From positions 4,159,001 through 4,223,000 of the forward strand of contig CM070899.1 of NCBI GenBank assembly GCA_036417435.1: DNA of 64,000 bases, given 5' to 3'. This document shows, piece by piece, positions 47,672-58,675 of the stretch. A model generated the notes under the pieces. The model saw only the letters and a program-made list of their open reading frames with translations. It ran no database searches and had not been told where the DNA came from. Positions within the stretch are counted from its first letter, which is position 1, and the number at the start of each line of letters is the position of its first letter. Source of the DNA: Inia geoffrensis (lineage: Eukaryota > Chordata > Mammalia > Artiodactyla > Iniidae). The translations under genes were made by a program, and so were the position numbers.

Positions 47672-49395
47672 CTAAAAATAAAATCTAAACCTCACATTGT
47701 ATATGGAAATCAACTCAAAATGGATCAAAGATTCAAATGTAAACATGTAAAAATGTAAAACTAAAAAAAAAAATGTAAAACTTACAGAAAAACACATAGG
47801 AGAAAAACTTTGGGATCTGAGGGCTTGGAGAAGAGTTTTCAGAAACGACACCGAAAGCACCATCTATGGAAGGAAAAATGATAGGTCAGCCTTCATTGAT
47901 ATTAAGAGATTTTGAGCTATGAAGAACTCCATTCAGAGAGAGAAAAAGCAAGCTACAGACTCGGTAGCTTGTACCTGACGAAGCATATATTTGACAAAGG
48001 ACTTGTATCTAGAATATATAAAGAATTCTCAAAACTCAACAGTATACAAACAAACAATCCAATTAGGAAATGGGCAAAAAACAAGAACCACAGTGAGATA
48101 TCACTACATGCCTATCGGAACAGCCAAAATAAAGAATAGTGACAACCATGAGAAAAACATCAGTGTCTCCCAACTGAAGGACTTTCTACAAAATACTCAG
48201 AAAAGTAAATAGTGATAACACCAAATGCTGGTGAAGATGTAGAGGGATGAAATTTCTCATACATTAACTGGGAGTATGTAAAATGGCCACTCTGGGAAAG
48301 TATGGCAGTTTTAAAACAAACAAACAAACAAAAACCCCACTAAACATAACACTTACCTTAAAAGCCAGAAATTACATTCCTGGGCATTTATCCCAGGGAA
48401 ATGAGAAGTTCTGTTTGCACAAAAACCTGTGCATGGTGCTCATAGCAGCTTCAATAGCCAGAAAATGGAGGCTCAAATGCCATTCAATGGATGAATAGCT
48501 AGACAAACCACAGTACCTTGGTCTGTGGACCACTAGCTGGGAACAAAAGGAGCAGACTGTGGGTACACACAGTGAGGTTGGAGCTCAGGGACATCAGGCT
48601 GAGTGACAAAAACTGATCTCTGCAACGTTACATATAACATTCTCAAAATGACAAAATTAGAGAACAGATTAGCGGTTGCCAGGGGCTAGAGATGGTGAGA
48701 GGGGAAAAGAGGGAGGGAGTGTGACAATAAGTATGTGGCGAGGGGCATCCTCCAGGTGATGGAATGGTTCTGCGTCTTGATTGTGGCGGTGGTTACATGA
48801 ATGTACCCGTGTGATAAAATTGCATAGAACTAAATACGCACATAACGATGCACATGCTATGGACTGCTGTGCCCACCCCAAATTCAGGTGTTGAAGCCTA
48901 ATGCCCAGTGTGATGTATTAGAGGTGGGGCCTTTGAGAGGTGATTAGGTCATGAGGGTGGAGCCCTCATGTTAGGATTAGTGCCCTAATAAAAGGGAACC
49001 CAGAGAGGTAATCTCTCTCCCCTATGTGAGGACACAGCAAGAAGGCTGCTGTCTGCAAACCAAGAAGAGAGTCCTTACCAGGACCTGAAGCGGCCAGCCA
49101 CGTGATCTTGGACTTCCCAGCCTCCAGAACGAGGAGCAATAAATGTCTGTTGTTTAAATAACCCAGTCTGTGGTATTTTTTTCCCGCAGACTAAGACAGC
49201 ATATAAAACTGGTGAAATCTGAATAAGGTCTGTGGGTTACATTGAGGTCCGTTTCCTGCTTTTGATACTGAACTACAGTTATGCAAGTTGTTATCACCGG
49301 GGGAAACTGGGTGAAGGGTGCGTGCGATTCCGTACCATTTTTGCAAGTTTCTGTGAATCTCTAATTATTTCCAAAAAAGACCAAAAAAAAAGAAG
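47672..49395 (+). mobile_element. Old L1M 3' part, interrupted by an LTR
   Basis: ORF2 sense sequence ('gaaatcaactcaaaatggat' near 47706, 'gacaaaggacttgtatctag' near 47993) continues to a 3'UTR ('tagcggttgccaggggctag' near 48670, 'aaaactggtgaaatctgaat' near 49205) and ends A-rich at 49380-49395. The L1 is continuous across the LTR at 48855-49201. No intact coding remains. Confidence 0.75.
48855..49201 (+). mobile_element. MaLR-type (MLT1/MST-like) LTR
   Basis: The terminal inverted bases TGCT...AGCA bound blocks 'attcaggtgttgaagcctaa' (48883), 'gtgattaggtcatgagggtg' (48940), 'tatgtgaggacacagcaaga' (49023) and 'aataaatgtctgttgtttaa' (49138). It is inserted in the L1 3'UTR. The 5-bp target duplication is not conserved well enough to read. 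Confidence 0.75.
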
Positions 49396-50983
49396 TAAGG
49401 GAGAGGACAGATGCCCAAAGGGCTTATATTGTGGACAAAGGCCAAGTATAGCAGGGATGTGAGAAGCTGGAGAAATGTGTGGCAAGCAGGCTTGTTCCAA
49501 CCTTGGAGGCCGATTGGCCAGGTCGGACGTCTGGGGAGGTGAACTCAGGCAAGGAGGAAGGGGCGTGCCTCCAAGAACTGTCCTGCTGGGAAGAGGATGT
49601 GACTCTCAGCCCGGAGTGAGTGTGTCCCCCGGCCTCTTTGCTCTCTGCTGTGAGGGGGCAGGCAAGGGCTTGTGTCATCCCCCTGGCACCCTCCCCCCCA
49701 CCCCGCCCGGAGAAGCAGCCCCGATCTCAGTTGGAGCACAGGGTGGCACTTCCCGCAGTAACATTTCCGCCAGGGAAGGGTCTTCTGGGGTTTCTGCAGC
49801 CAAGAGAGAGCCGCAGCCTGGGCTTCCCGCAGCAATAAGTAATTACACAGTCTTTCTTTGCATATTAGGAGCTGTCTGCATCCCACTCTGCTAAGTTACA
49901 TGAGGACACAATTTATCTTTAGCCCGAAGCCACCTGCTTGGTAATCTGTTTCTGTGTACCCGATTGATCCCACCATCCACACATTAGCTGGAGGAACGGC
50001 TGACTTTATTTCAAGCAATCAGCTCGTACGTCTATAAGCCGGACAGGTTGGTCCAGCGCGTGCCTGTCTGGATGGCTGCAGCCTTCGGGCAACCCTGCCC
50101 TTCTCTGAACCACGGGACTGTCTACCCTGGGGCCAGGCTGGCGAGGGACACAGAGCCCCGTGGAGGCAAAGCCCTGAACCTCAACAAGAGGGTCTTGCAT
50201 GCAGATCGTGGATCGATACGTTCCCCCATTTGTCCCTAAGGATGTTTCTTCATTTTAACAGTTTGGTCCCTTCTCTAGACCAATGTTGAAATTGGTTAAT
50301 GAAAATTCTGGAAGCATTTGTACCCAATGCTGCTCAGTGTTGGATAAATTGTGAAATATATGTTGCCTTGGTGTGTAAGTATCTCTGGGGTTTGAGCCTT
50401 TAGGGGAACAGAGTCGCCTTGTGTCCCAGGTTTTCCAGATCGTTCTCAGATACATTTCCCCGTGCTTCCCCCACAGCTGGGCAGCGCACACGGGCACAGA
50501 TGTTCACAGCTCTCTCTCCCTCTGTCTCTGGATTCTTGTTCTAAGGCCATTATGCTTTTCAAACTCCCTTCTAACCCTTCCATAGCACTCAGGGTCTGCT
50601 GTAAGACGTGCTCTGACGTGGACTGAATTAAAAAGATAAACAAATGCAGGTGATAACCAAACCATGCGAAAGCGGGCAGGCAGTGGGCTGTAGTAAGTGA
50701 GGGGCTTGATCAGCCCCCTTGAGAAGGGCGCCCTGGGAGGAGGTGGACCCTTGCGGGGGCGGGCCGCTGCACACACTTTACAAGGTCAGGGTGCCCATCT
50801 CCATCCTCCGTAGGAGACATGAGGGCTGCCAGACCTACAGGTGGGTACCTGCCACCAAACCCACAGACCCTCCTGGACCTCTTGATGCGTTTGGGACAGA
50901 ACCAACCAGATGCACATGGCTTCATTACCTGTTTGGTTCTGTTTGGGGTCTAAAACTTTCCCATCCCCCCAAACAAAACCCCC
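49396..50983. other. Unique sequence with a conserved-looking stretch
   Basis: Open frames at 49424-49894 overlap on both strands and show no domain features. From 49830 to 50050 the sequence is AT-richer and repeat-free ('aataagtaattacacagtct', 'gctgactttatttcaagcaa'), another candidate conserved non-coding element. No exon is supported. Confidence 0.35.
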
Positions 50984-51372
50984 TGTGATGGTTAATTTTA
51001 GGTATCAACTTGACCGGGCTCCAGGATGCCCGGATCGTTGGTGAAAACATTATTTCTGGGGGTGTCTGTGAGGGTGTTTTTGGAGGAGATTAGCGTTTGC
51101 ATTGGTGACCTGAGTGGAGAAAATTGCCCTTACCAATGCAGACGAGCATCACCCCATCTGGTGAGTGCCTGGATAGAAGAAAATGGCAGAGGAAGGGTAA
51201 ACTGTCTTCCTCTCTGCTTCAGCTGAGACATCGTCTTTCCTGCTCCAACACTGGTGTTCCCAGTTCTTGGCCCTTCTTGGAACCATACCACCAACTTCCA
51301 GGACCCTCAACTTGCAGACATCAGATCTGTGACTTCTCAGCCTCCATAATTGTGTGAGCCAAACCCTCATAA

Positions 51373-51457
<85 letters not shown>

Positions 51458-51497
51458 CTCCTAATGTTGCTATTTCTCTGAGAACTCTTACTTATAG
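50984..51497 (+). mobile_element. ERVL-type (MLT2-like) LTR with an expanded TC/TA tract
   Basis: The start 'tgtgatggttaattttaggt' and blocks 'atcaacttgaccgggctcca' (51004), 'gtctgtgagggtgtttttgg' and 'aataaatctctc' (51370) follow the ancient ERVL-associated MLT2 LTR. The 3' part has grown into a long (TC)n(TA)n tract. The end near 51497 is diverged. No internal proviral genes adjoin it. Confidence 0.8.
51377..51457 (+). repeat. Compound (TC)n(TA)n microsatellite
   Basis: About 27 TC units (51377-51430) run directly into about 13 TA units (51431-51457). It arose from the short TC/TA motif native to the LTR 3' end. Confidence 0.95.
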
Positions 51498-51775
51498 AAC
51501 CCCATACCTATTAAGCAATCACTCCCTACCTTCTCCCTCCAGCCCCTGGCTAACGCTAACCTACTATCTGACTCTATGCATTTGTCTATTCTGGACATTT
51601 CATATCAGAGGAATCATACAATACGTGGCCTTTTGAGTCTCGCTTTGTTCACTTAGCATGATGTTATCGAAATTCATCCACATTGTAGCGCATGTCAGTA
51701 CTTCTTTCCTTTTTACTGCTGCATCGTATTCCATTGTATGGATAGACCACCCCTTATTTGTCCACCCATCCTCTG
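51498..51775 (-). mobile_element. Old L1 3'-end fragment, minus strand
   Basis: Antisense blocks 'ttctggacatttcatatcag' (51590), 'catacaatacgtggcctttt' (51615) and 'cattgtatggatagaccacc' (51733) follow the ORF2/3'UTR junction of old L1s. Confidence 0.75.
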
Positions 51776-52124
51776 AGGCTGCCCGGAGCATCTGGGTGCC
51801 TCGAGGGCTTCATCCTGAAGGCCTTTCAGGATCGGGAGCTGCAGGGCAGGGACTTTGTATGACCCCACGGTGGTGTCCTCAGTGCCTAGAACAGCGCCTG
51901 GTGCAGAGCGTGTGCCCAGTAGATACCTGCTGAATAATAAATGGATGAGTGAACCAGCAAGGCTGCTGGGAGAAACAGTGAGCATCTGTGCTCTATCTCC
52001 CGGAGGGAAGCGGGGGATGTCAGCTGCTAGCACCACTTTTGGGAGAAAACAGCACAGAGCCCTGGGGCACAAGCACAGAGCCCTGGGGCACAAGCACAAG
52101 CTGGGAGCCAGGAGCCTGACCTTG
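51776..52124. other. L2-like remnant and short tandem repeat
   Basis: 51850-51960 resembles an L2 3' end ('cctagaacagcgcctggtgc', 'agatacctgctgaataataa'). At 52052-52095 a 22-bp unit ('agcacagagccctggggcac') is tandemly repeated twice. No gene is seen. Confidence 0.45.
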
Positions 52125-52445
52125 GCCTAAGTTTCCTGTTGCTGCTTTAACAGTTCCGCACACACTCAGGGGCTTAAAACAGCACACATTTCTTACCTCA
52201 CAGTTCTGGAGTCAAGGTGTGGGCAGGGCTGAGCTCCTTCTGCAGGCACTGGGGAGCATCAATTTCCTCGACTCCTCCAGCTCCTAGAGGTGCCCACATT
52301 TCTTGGCTCGTGGCCCCTTCCTGTATCTTCAAAGCCAGCAGTGTACCATGTCTCTGACCTTTCTTCCTTCATCTCATCTCTTTCGGAACACAGCCAAGAA
52401 TGCCTCTCCCCTCTCAAGCGCTCGTGTGATTAGATGGGGACCATC
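52125..52445 (-). mobile_element. Ancient MaLR-like repeat, left part
   Basis: Blocks 'cttaaaacagcacacatttc' (52171), 'tcttacctcacagttctgga' and 'gataatccaggataatacc' (52447) match the family at 15750-16375. Its right part resumes at 53858 after the twin-primed L1. Confidence 0.55.
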
Positions 52446-52474
52446 CGGATAATCCAGGATAATACCCCATCTTG

Positions 52475-53857
52475 TAAATTTTGGAGATTAATCCTTTGTC
52501 AGATGCTTCATTTGCAAATCTTTTCTCCCATTCAGAGGGTTGCCTTTTGGTCTTCTTTATGGTTTCCTTTGCTGTGCAAAAGCTTTTAAGGTTCATTAGG
52601 TCCCATTTGTTTATTTTTGTTTTTATTTCCATTTCTCTAGGAGGTGGGTCAAAAAGAATCTTGTTGTGATTTATGTCATAGAGTGTTCTGCCTATGTTTT
52701 CCTCTAAGGGTTTTATAGTGTCTGGCCTTACATGTAGGTCTTTAATCCATTTGGAGTTTATTTTTGTGTATGGTGTTAGGGAGTGTTCTCATTTCATTCT
52801 TTTACATGTAGCTGTGCAGTTTTACAAGCAGCCCATGCAGCTCAATAGCAAAAAAACAAACAACCCAATCCAAAAATGGACAGAAGACCTAAATAGACAT
52901 TTCTCCAAAGAAGATATACAGATGGCCAACAAACACATGAAAGAATGCTCAACATCATTAATCATTAGAGAAATGCAAATCAAAACTACAATGAGATATC
53001 ATCTCACACCGGTCAGAATGGCCATCATCAAAAAATCTAGAAACAATAATGCTAGAGAGGGTGTGGAGAAAAAGGAAACCTCTTGCACTGTTGGTGGGAA
53101 GGTAAATTGATACAGCCACTGTGGAGAACAGCATGGAGTTTCCTTAAAAAACTAAAAATAGAATTACCATATGACCCAGCAATCCCACCACAGGGCATAT
53201 ACCCTGAGAAAGCCATAATTCAAAAAGAGTCATGTACCAAAATGTTCATTGCAGCTCTATTTACAATAGCCAGGACATGGAAGCAACCTAAGTGTCCATC
53301 GACAGATGAATGGATAAAGAAGTTGTGGTACATATATACAATGGAATATTACTCAGCCATAAAAGGAAACGGAATTGAGTTATTTGTAGTGAGGTGGATG
53401 GACCTAGAGTCTGTCATACAGAGTGAAGTAAGTCAGAAAAACAAATACTGTATGCTAACACATATATATGGAATCTAAGGGGAAAAAAAAAGTCATGAAG
53501 AACGTAGGGGTAAGGCGGGAATAAAGACACAGACCTACTAGAGAATGGACTTGAGGATATGGGGAGGGGGAAGGGTAAGCTGGGACAAAGTGAGAGAGTG
53601 GCATGGACATACATACACTACCAAACGTAAAATAGATAGCTAGTGGGAAGCAGCCGCATAGCACAGGGAGATCAGCTCGGTGCTTTGTGACCACCTAGAG
53701 GGGTGGGATAGGGAGGGTGGGAGGGAGGGAGATGCAAGAGGGAAGAGATATGGGGATATATGTACATGTAGAGCTGATTCACTTTGTTATAAAGCAGAAA
53801 CTAACACACCATTGTAAAGCAATTATACTCCAATAAAGATGTTAAAAAAAAAATAGC
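52475..53857 (+). mobile_element. Twin-primed (5'-inverted) young L1
   Basis: 52475-52823 is antisense ORF2 sequence. 52822-53857 is sense ORF2 to 3'UTR, ending in an A tail ('aaagatgttaaaaaaaaaat'). The inverted part runs from the 'actggacagc' region back to 'tacaag', and the sense part starts at 'acaagcag', so the two meet within a few shared bases. Near-perfect 12-bp repeats 'aataccccatct' (about 52464) and 'aatagcccatct' (53852) flank the insertion. This is the classic twin-priming arrangement. Confidence 0.9.
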
Positions 53858-53980
53858 CCATCTCAAAATCCTTAACTTAATTGCCTCTGCAAAGTCCCTT
53901 TTCCATGTAAGGTAACATATTCCCAGATTCCTGGGATTAGGATGTCAACATCTTTGCCGGCGGGGGCGGGCAGGGGAAGG
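53858..53980 (-). mobile_element. Ancient MaLR-like repeat, right part
   Basis: After the L1 the sequence resumes with 'tctcaaaatccttaacttaa' and 'ccttttccatgtaaggtaac', matching the right end of the repeat at 16220-16360. Confidence 0.5.
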
Positions 53981-55021
53981 AGGGGTGCTTTATTCTGTTG
54001 ACCACAGAAGCCCCTTGGCCTGAGGCTCGTTTTCCCGGTGGGAGAAAGCAGGCCAAACAATTTCCAAGATCCTTTCCAACCCTTGGGTCAGGCCATTGCA
54101 GCAGGAAAGAACAATGGCTTCTAGCTTAATGACAGATTTCTATCATCATCGGATCAGGTGCCTGGAGCTCGCCCCTGTCTGACCAGTTGCTCTCTTAGAT
54201 CTTTCCACCCATTTTCTTCCCTGTTCCTATTGCTGACCTCTCAGAACAACACCCTCCTCTTTTCACAGGGGAGGGATGTGAGCTTCAGAGAAGCCAAGTG
54301 ACATCCCTGAGGTGACCTGTCTCAAAAGTGGGGGCCCAAGTCCCACCCCTCACCCGCCCCCCCCCCCCCCACCGGTGTCTTTCTGACTCTGGAGATGTGG
54401 AGTCCTCCACTGTTTACACTGGTGATTTGGGTGAAATGCAAATGCTTTAGGGCATTTAAAAATCCAATGAATTTTAAATTTTAAATCGATCATTTTAGGA
54501 AGCTGGAAAGTGCAATGAATTTAGTCATTAATCTCAAAGTTTTGGAAGCAGGCTTCCTCTGTGAAAGAAAACAAAAAGTGGAGTGTGGGCCGAGGGGGAA
54601 GCTTTGTTGATGCGATTTTAATGGTTCAGTTCTTTGCTTCCTCAAGTTCTTTTTTGGAGGATCGAGCTGCAGAAGGAGAAACTACAGAACAATGGGCCAC
54701 ATCTGGAGCTCTCAGAGCCGAAACATCTGTATCTGTGTGTCCACAGCCTGAACCCGTGTACTCTCGTTCTAAGGCACATGCAGGTCTCACCACGTGGCCC
54801 AGGAGATACACACGCGTGTGCTACTTCTCAGATGCGAAACAGGGAGATCACCAAGCCCCTGCCAGCGTGCGATGAGCTTTTCTTCTTAACCAAATCCTTC
54901 CCTCCGTCTTGGGCTTCTCTTGTGACTCTTACAAATCAGCCCAAAAGACAGAAGGCACTGGGAGAGGCAGAGGGCGAGCACGCTGATCCCGTTTTATTGG
55001 AAATTGCCCTTTCTTCTTTTT
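53981..55021. other. Unique sequence with MIR fragment and candidate conserved stretch
   Basis: 54245-54350 resembles a MIR core. 54354-54372 is a C-run of about 17 bases. 54410-54560 is AT-rich and repeat-free ('aatgaattttaaattttaaa', 'gaatttagtcattaatctca') and is a candidate conserved non-coding element. The open frames at 54561-55356 overlap one another, and the longest runs into the SINE at 55022. Confidence 0.35.
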
Positions 55022-55315
55022 TTCTTAATAAATTTATTTATTTATTTATGGCTGCATTGGGTCTTCGTTGCTGCACATGGGCTTTCTCTAGTTGTGGCGA
55101 GCAGGGGCTGCTCTTCATGGTGGTGCATGGGCTTTGTAGCGGAGCACCGGCTCCAGGCGTGGGGGCTTCAGTAGTTGTGGCGCGCAGGCTCAGTAGTTGT
55201 GGTGCACGGGCTCAGTTGCTCCGCGGCATGTGGGATCTTCCCGGATCAGGGCTCGAACCCACGTCCCTTTCATTGGCAGGCGGATTCTTAACCACTGCAT
55301 CACCAGGGAAGTCCT
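55022..55315 (-). mobile_element. Long CHR-type SINE with (TTTA)n tail
   Basis: A (TTTA)n tail at 55030-55048 leads to 'atggctgcattgggtcttcg', the 'ggctttctctagttgtggcg' block and an end 'caccagggaagtcc'. It is the same subfamily as 18935-19246. The flanks 'gccctttc' and 'gctctttc' may be a short target duplication. Confidence 0.9.
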
Positions 55316-57394
55316 GCTCTTTCAATATTTCAAAGGGGTGTGTTTCAAGGGACTGAGCTCTCTGAGCAGAGGGCAGGGCGGTGCACACATAACCATGAGG
55401 GGCCAGGATCTAGGGCAGTACTTTCCTCCCGCTCAGCCTCGGAGAGCCGCCTGTCTGCAGATGGACCCAGAAGCCATTGAGTAGGGCTTCCTGGTAAAAT
55501 CCCAGAGTGGTATTGTCCTTATGAGCCCCATTGTTGTAGCTTTTGTAGGTGTCGTTTGGGATCTCGGTGGTCTAGTTCATAGAATGGGAGTGTGATGCCC
55601 TTATTTCTACAGGTGTGTCTTCATTCAACAAATACGTATTGAGCATCCTGAGAGCTCCTGGGGATAAAAGATACATGAGAAATCCTTCCTGCCCTCCAGG
55701 AGTTCACAGTCTAAGGAAAGAGACACACTGACCAGCAGACTGCTCCAGGGTAGCCTGTGACGAGCGACCTTTGTTGATTTCTTCATTCATTCATCAAGTG
55801 CTTCTTGCAAGCTGCTTCCTTGCCAGGAATCGTGGGTGCTGAGCCGCGAGGAGTCCACGTGGAACAGTGAAAATATCAGTGAAAATGTCAAACATCACTT
55901 GTTGAGTGGTGAGCGGACGTAAACCTCCTGAATAATTATGAAAATCGTTCCTTGAGATATCACTGTTGAGAAAAGACACTGCATCCACTTTGGCTTCGAT
56001 TATTTGAAACTTTACATTTGATCATCACATTTCAGAATATAGCAAAGAGTAGATACTCTTCGTTTATCCCCAAATTCATTGACCGTTGACTGTGCATCTG
56101 TCAAGTACTGGAGGCTGGCCTCCCCAAGGAACATGGGCACGAGGGGGACACAGCCCCGGCTCCTGAGAGCTCACGGAAGGCTGGGGAGGAGAAAGTTTAC
56201 AGCCTGGGATGATAATATTATCACGGCCAATGCCCGGAGCTCTGCCGGTGCCGGTGGTTGACATGGCTTCTCCACCCACTTGGGGAAACACCGTGCACTT
56301 GGCGTTGAGTGACTTCCGCTGGTCTCCACTGTCCCGTTGCCTTGCAGTGTTACTTAGAGATGGAGAGGGCTTCCTTTTGTGAGATGGTGGACCTCAGCTC
56401 AGACCCAGGTCACGGACACTCTTAGAAACAGGGCGAGGGGCCTGGAGAACCTCCCGGGGTCTGTGTGAGGAGTAAGGGTGCCATGAGGGGGCCTGGTCAG
56501 TAGGACAGTGCTGGAGCCCTGGAGGGCCACGCAGGGAGCTTGGCCTTTGTCCTGTGGAGGATGGGTGCCACTTCGGGGCTCGAGGGATGGAGGACAGTGT
56601 CCAGGGTCTGAGGACCTCCTGGAAGCAGGGGGCTGGACAGGCATTCCAGTCCTTGGTTCTATCAGAGGCCCTGGAGGCGCTGAGTCAGATGGGGGCAGCC
56701 AGCGCTCCAAGCTCAGGAAATCGGCCAAATTTACCAAAAAGGTATCTCGTCTCTGCCCCAGAAACTGGGGGGAGGCTGGAAGTTAAGACTAAATGCCTCC
56801 TCTGGATACACCAGGTGGGAGTCCAGGGGTCCAGAGGTTGCACCCCGCCAAGGGGCGCCCGTGCGCTCAGGAGATCAGGGGTCGATGCCGGAGGGCAGGC
56901 TGCATCCTCCAGACCCTCTCACCTGCCTGCGGACCCTGGACCCACCTCGAGGAGTGAGAATGGCAGCCACCCTCAGCTCTAGAGCCTGGTCCCCAGGGTG
57001 GCCTGTTCCCAGGTCAGGCTAGAGGATGTCCTCGGCCTTTCCTCTGTGGCCCAGAAAACTTGGCCTTGGGGCCAAGAATCTCCTTCCTTCCCCGTTTCCA
57101 GACCCACAGCTTTCTCGCCTCACTTCCTCTCTTGATTTCCTCTGGGGGTCTGGGACCACCCCCCTGGGCGCTCCTTTGCTGGGATGGACTCCATCTGGCA
57201 TCCCTGTGCCCCCTCACTCCCTCCTCCTCCATTCTGGACAGGAAGGGGGCATGGGAACAGGCCACCGTGCTTTCCCCCACTGCTTCGTGCTGTGCTGGAA
57301 GCTGGGCTCACCGAGCTGCCCCATCCTCACTCCCCTGCCCGCTCCCTGGCCCCAGGCCCATGGCTCCCTCCTGTCTTCTTGAGTCTAGACCAGG
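55316..57394. other. Unique GC-rich sequence with L2-like remnants
   Basis: 55615-55800 resembles an L2 3' end ('cattcaacaaatacgtattg'). 56070-56280 and 56380-56750 hold similar weak ancient-repeat signals. Overlapping open frames at 56076-57521 on both strands look like chance frames. No exon is supported. Confidence 0.35.
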
Positions 57395-57601
57395 CGGGTT
57401 GGCAAACTGTGGCCTACGGACCATGCTGACCCGCCCTCTAGTTTGGGGAGTGAGCTTTCCTTGGGCACACAGCTGTGCCCATCCAGACACAGTGACTCTG
57501 GTTCACGGCAGAGTTGAATAGGTGCGACAGGGACCATATGGCCCTCCGCACCTAAAATATTTATCATCTGGCCCATCACAGAAAAAGCGTGCCGGCCCCT
57601 G
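57395..57601 (-). mobile_element. hAT-Charlie-type MITE
   Basis: 'gggttggcaaactgtggcc' near the left end and 'taaaatatttatcatctggc' (57553) followed by 'gtgccggcccctgg' near the right are the diagnostic blocks of the family seen at 2705-2900, here in the opposite orientation. It is diverged and lacks a clear 8-bp target duplication. Confidence 0.7.
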
Positions 57602-58529
57602 GCCTTCCCCTGCCCGTCTCGCCCCAAACTTCGGGCTCCATCTCCCACCGGAGGGAACTCTCAGACCCCCAGTCTGTTCTCCCCTCAGCCCAGAAGCCCC
57701 TGCTCTCCGTGGCCCAACTCCATGTTGCCCTCATGGTGTAGATCTGGGTCTGGCCCTCTGCAGCCAGCCCGGGGTGGGGTCCCCTCACCTGGACGCTGCT
57801 CCGTGAGACTGCATGCTCCCTGCCAGTGGGCATGGCTGGGGCACGCAGGAAGAGGGGTGTCAGGAGTGGGCACGGAGCCCCGCGGTCCTGGGAGGGGGGC
57901 AGCAGGGCAGGTGGGAAAGAGAGGGGGATCAAAGGCTGCACCCAGACACCTGCGGCATCGGTGTCTACACAATTTAGACCCTGGGCCTCAGACCCCTCCC
58001 AGGAACCCCGTGCCAAGCACAGAGCCCTCCAAATTAGCTACAAGAAGCCTGTCTATCCCTGGGCTCAGACCAGCGGCTGTGTGGTTAACTCTGGGGGGGC
58101 TTCGGGGACACGGCGCAGAAGATAAGGTCCAAGGCCGGCCATGGGGCGGGGGGGAGGGGGGCCAGGAACATTCCACAGCATTCCTTCTGCCACATGGTTG
58201 GAGGTCCTTGTCGGCCGCTTGGTGAGAAGAAAGTGAGTGTTTCTACTGAAACCTCCGTAGAGGTGCCTGGAGACCAATCCAATCGACATGCACCGAGGGT
58301 GTGGCTGATAAGGCTGCAGATGGGACTGGCCCTTAAACTCGGTCTTTTGTGTTCACGACCCCAGGGATGTGGGCATCCACAGGGCCCTGGATGGTGGACT
58401 CCACCTGCCCATGGCTCAGTCAGTCCTAGACGGGGATTCTGTGAGGGACGGACCCTTAGCCCCTATGGCCTCCTCTGTGCCGGGGAGAGAGAGAAGTCAC
58501 TGTCAGCCCGGGGGAGAGACTGTGCTGCT
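57602..58529. other. Unique GC-rich sequence
   Basis: Many overlapping open frames on both strands without recognised domains. No repeat or RNA gene is recognised. A G-run lies at about 58144-58160. Confidence 0.4.
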
Positions 58530-58675
58530 GTTGCCAGATCAGCAAATAAAAATACAGACAGCCAGTTATCCTTGAATTGCCAATGAACAACAAATAACGT
58601 CTCGGTATATATATGTCCCAAATATTACATGTTTCTCAGAGACTCACATGTAACTCTTGTATTTTATCTGGCAAC
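58530..58675. mobile_element. Palindromic DNA-transposon MITE
   Basis: The left arm 'gttgccagatcagcaaataa' with 'aatacag' and the right arm 'tgtattttatctggcaac' are inverted repeats, so the 146-bp element can fold back on itself. It is AT-rich inside GC-rich DNA and non-coding. The family resembles a common mammalian hAT-like MITE, but the exact name is not secured. Confidence 0.7.

Noticed and set aside
52052..52095. Minisatellite
   Set aside because: Only two 22-bp units; recorded within the surrounding feature but too short to be called a minisatellite.
54634..55356. 240-codon open frame
   Set aside because: About the last 110 codons are antisense SINE sequence; no domain in the remainder.
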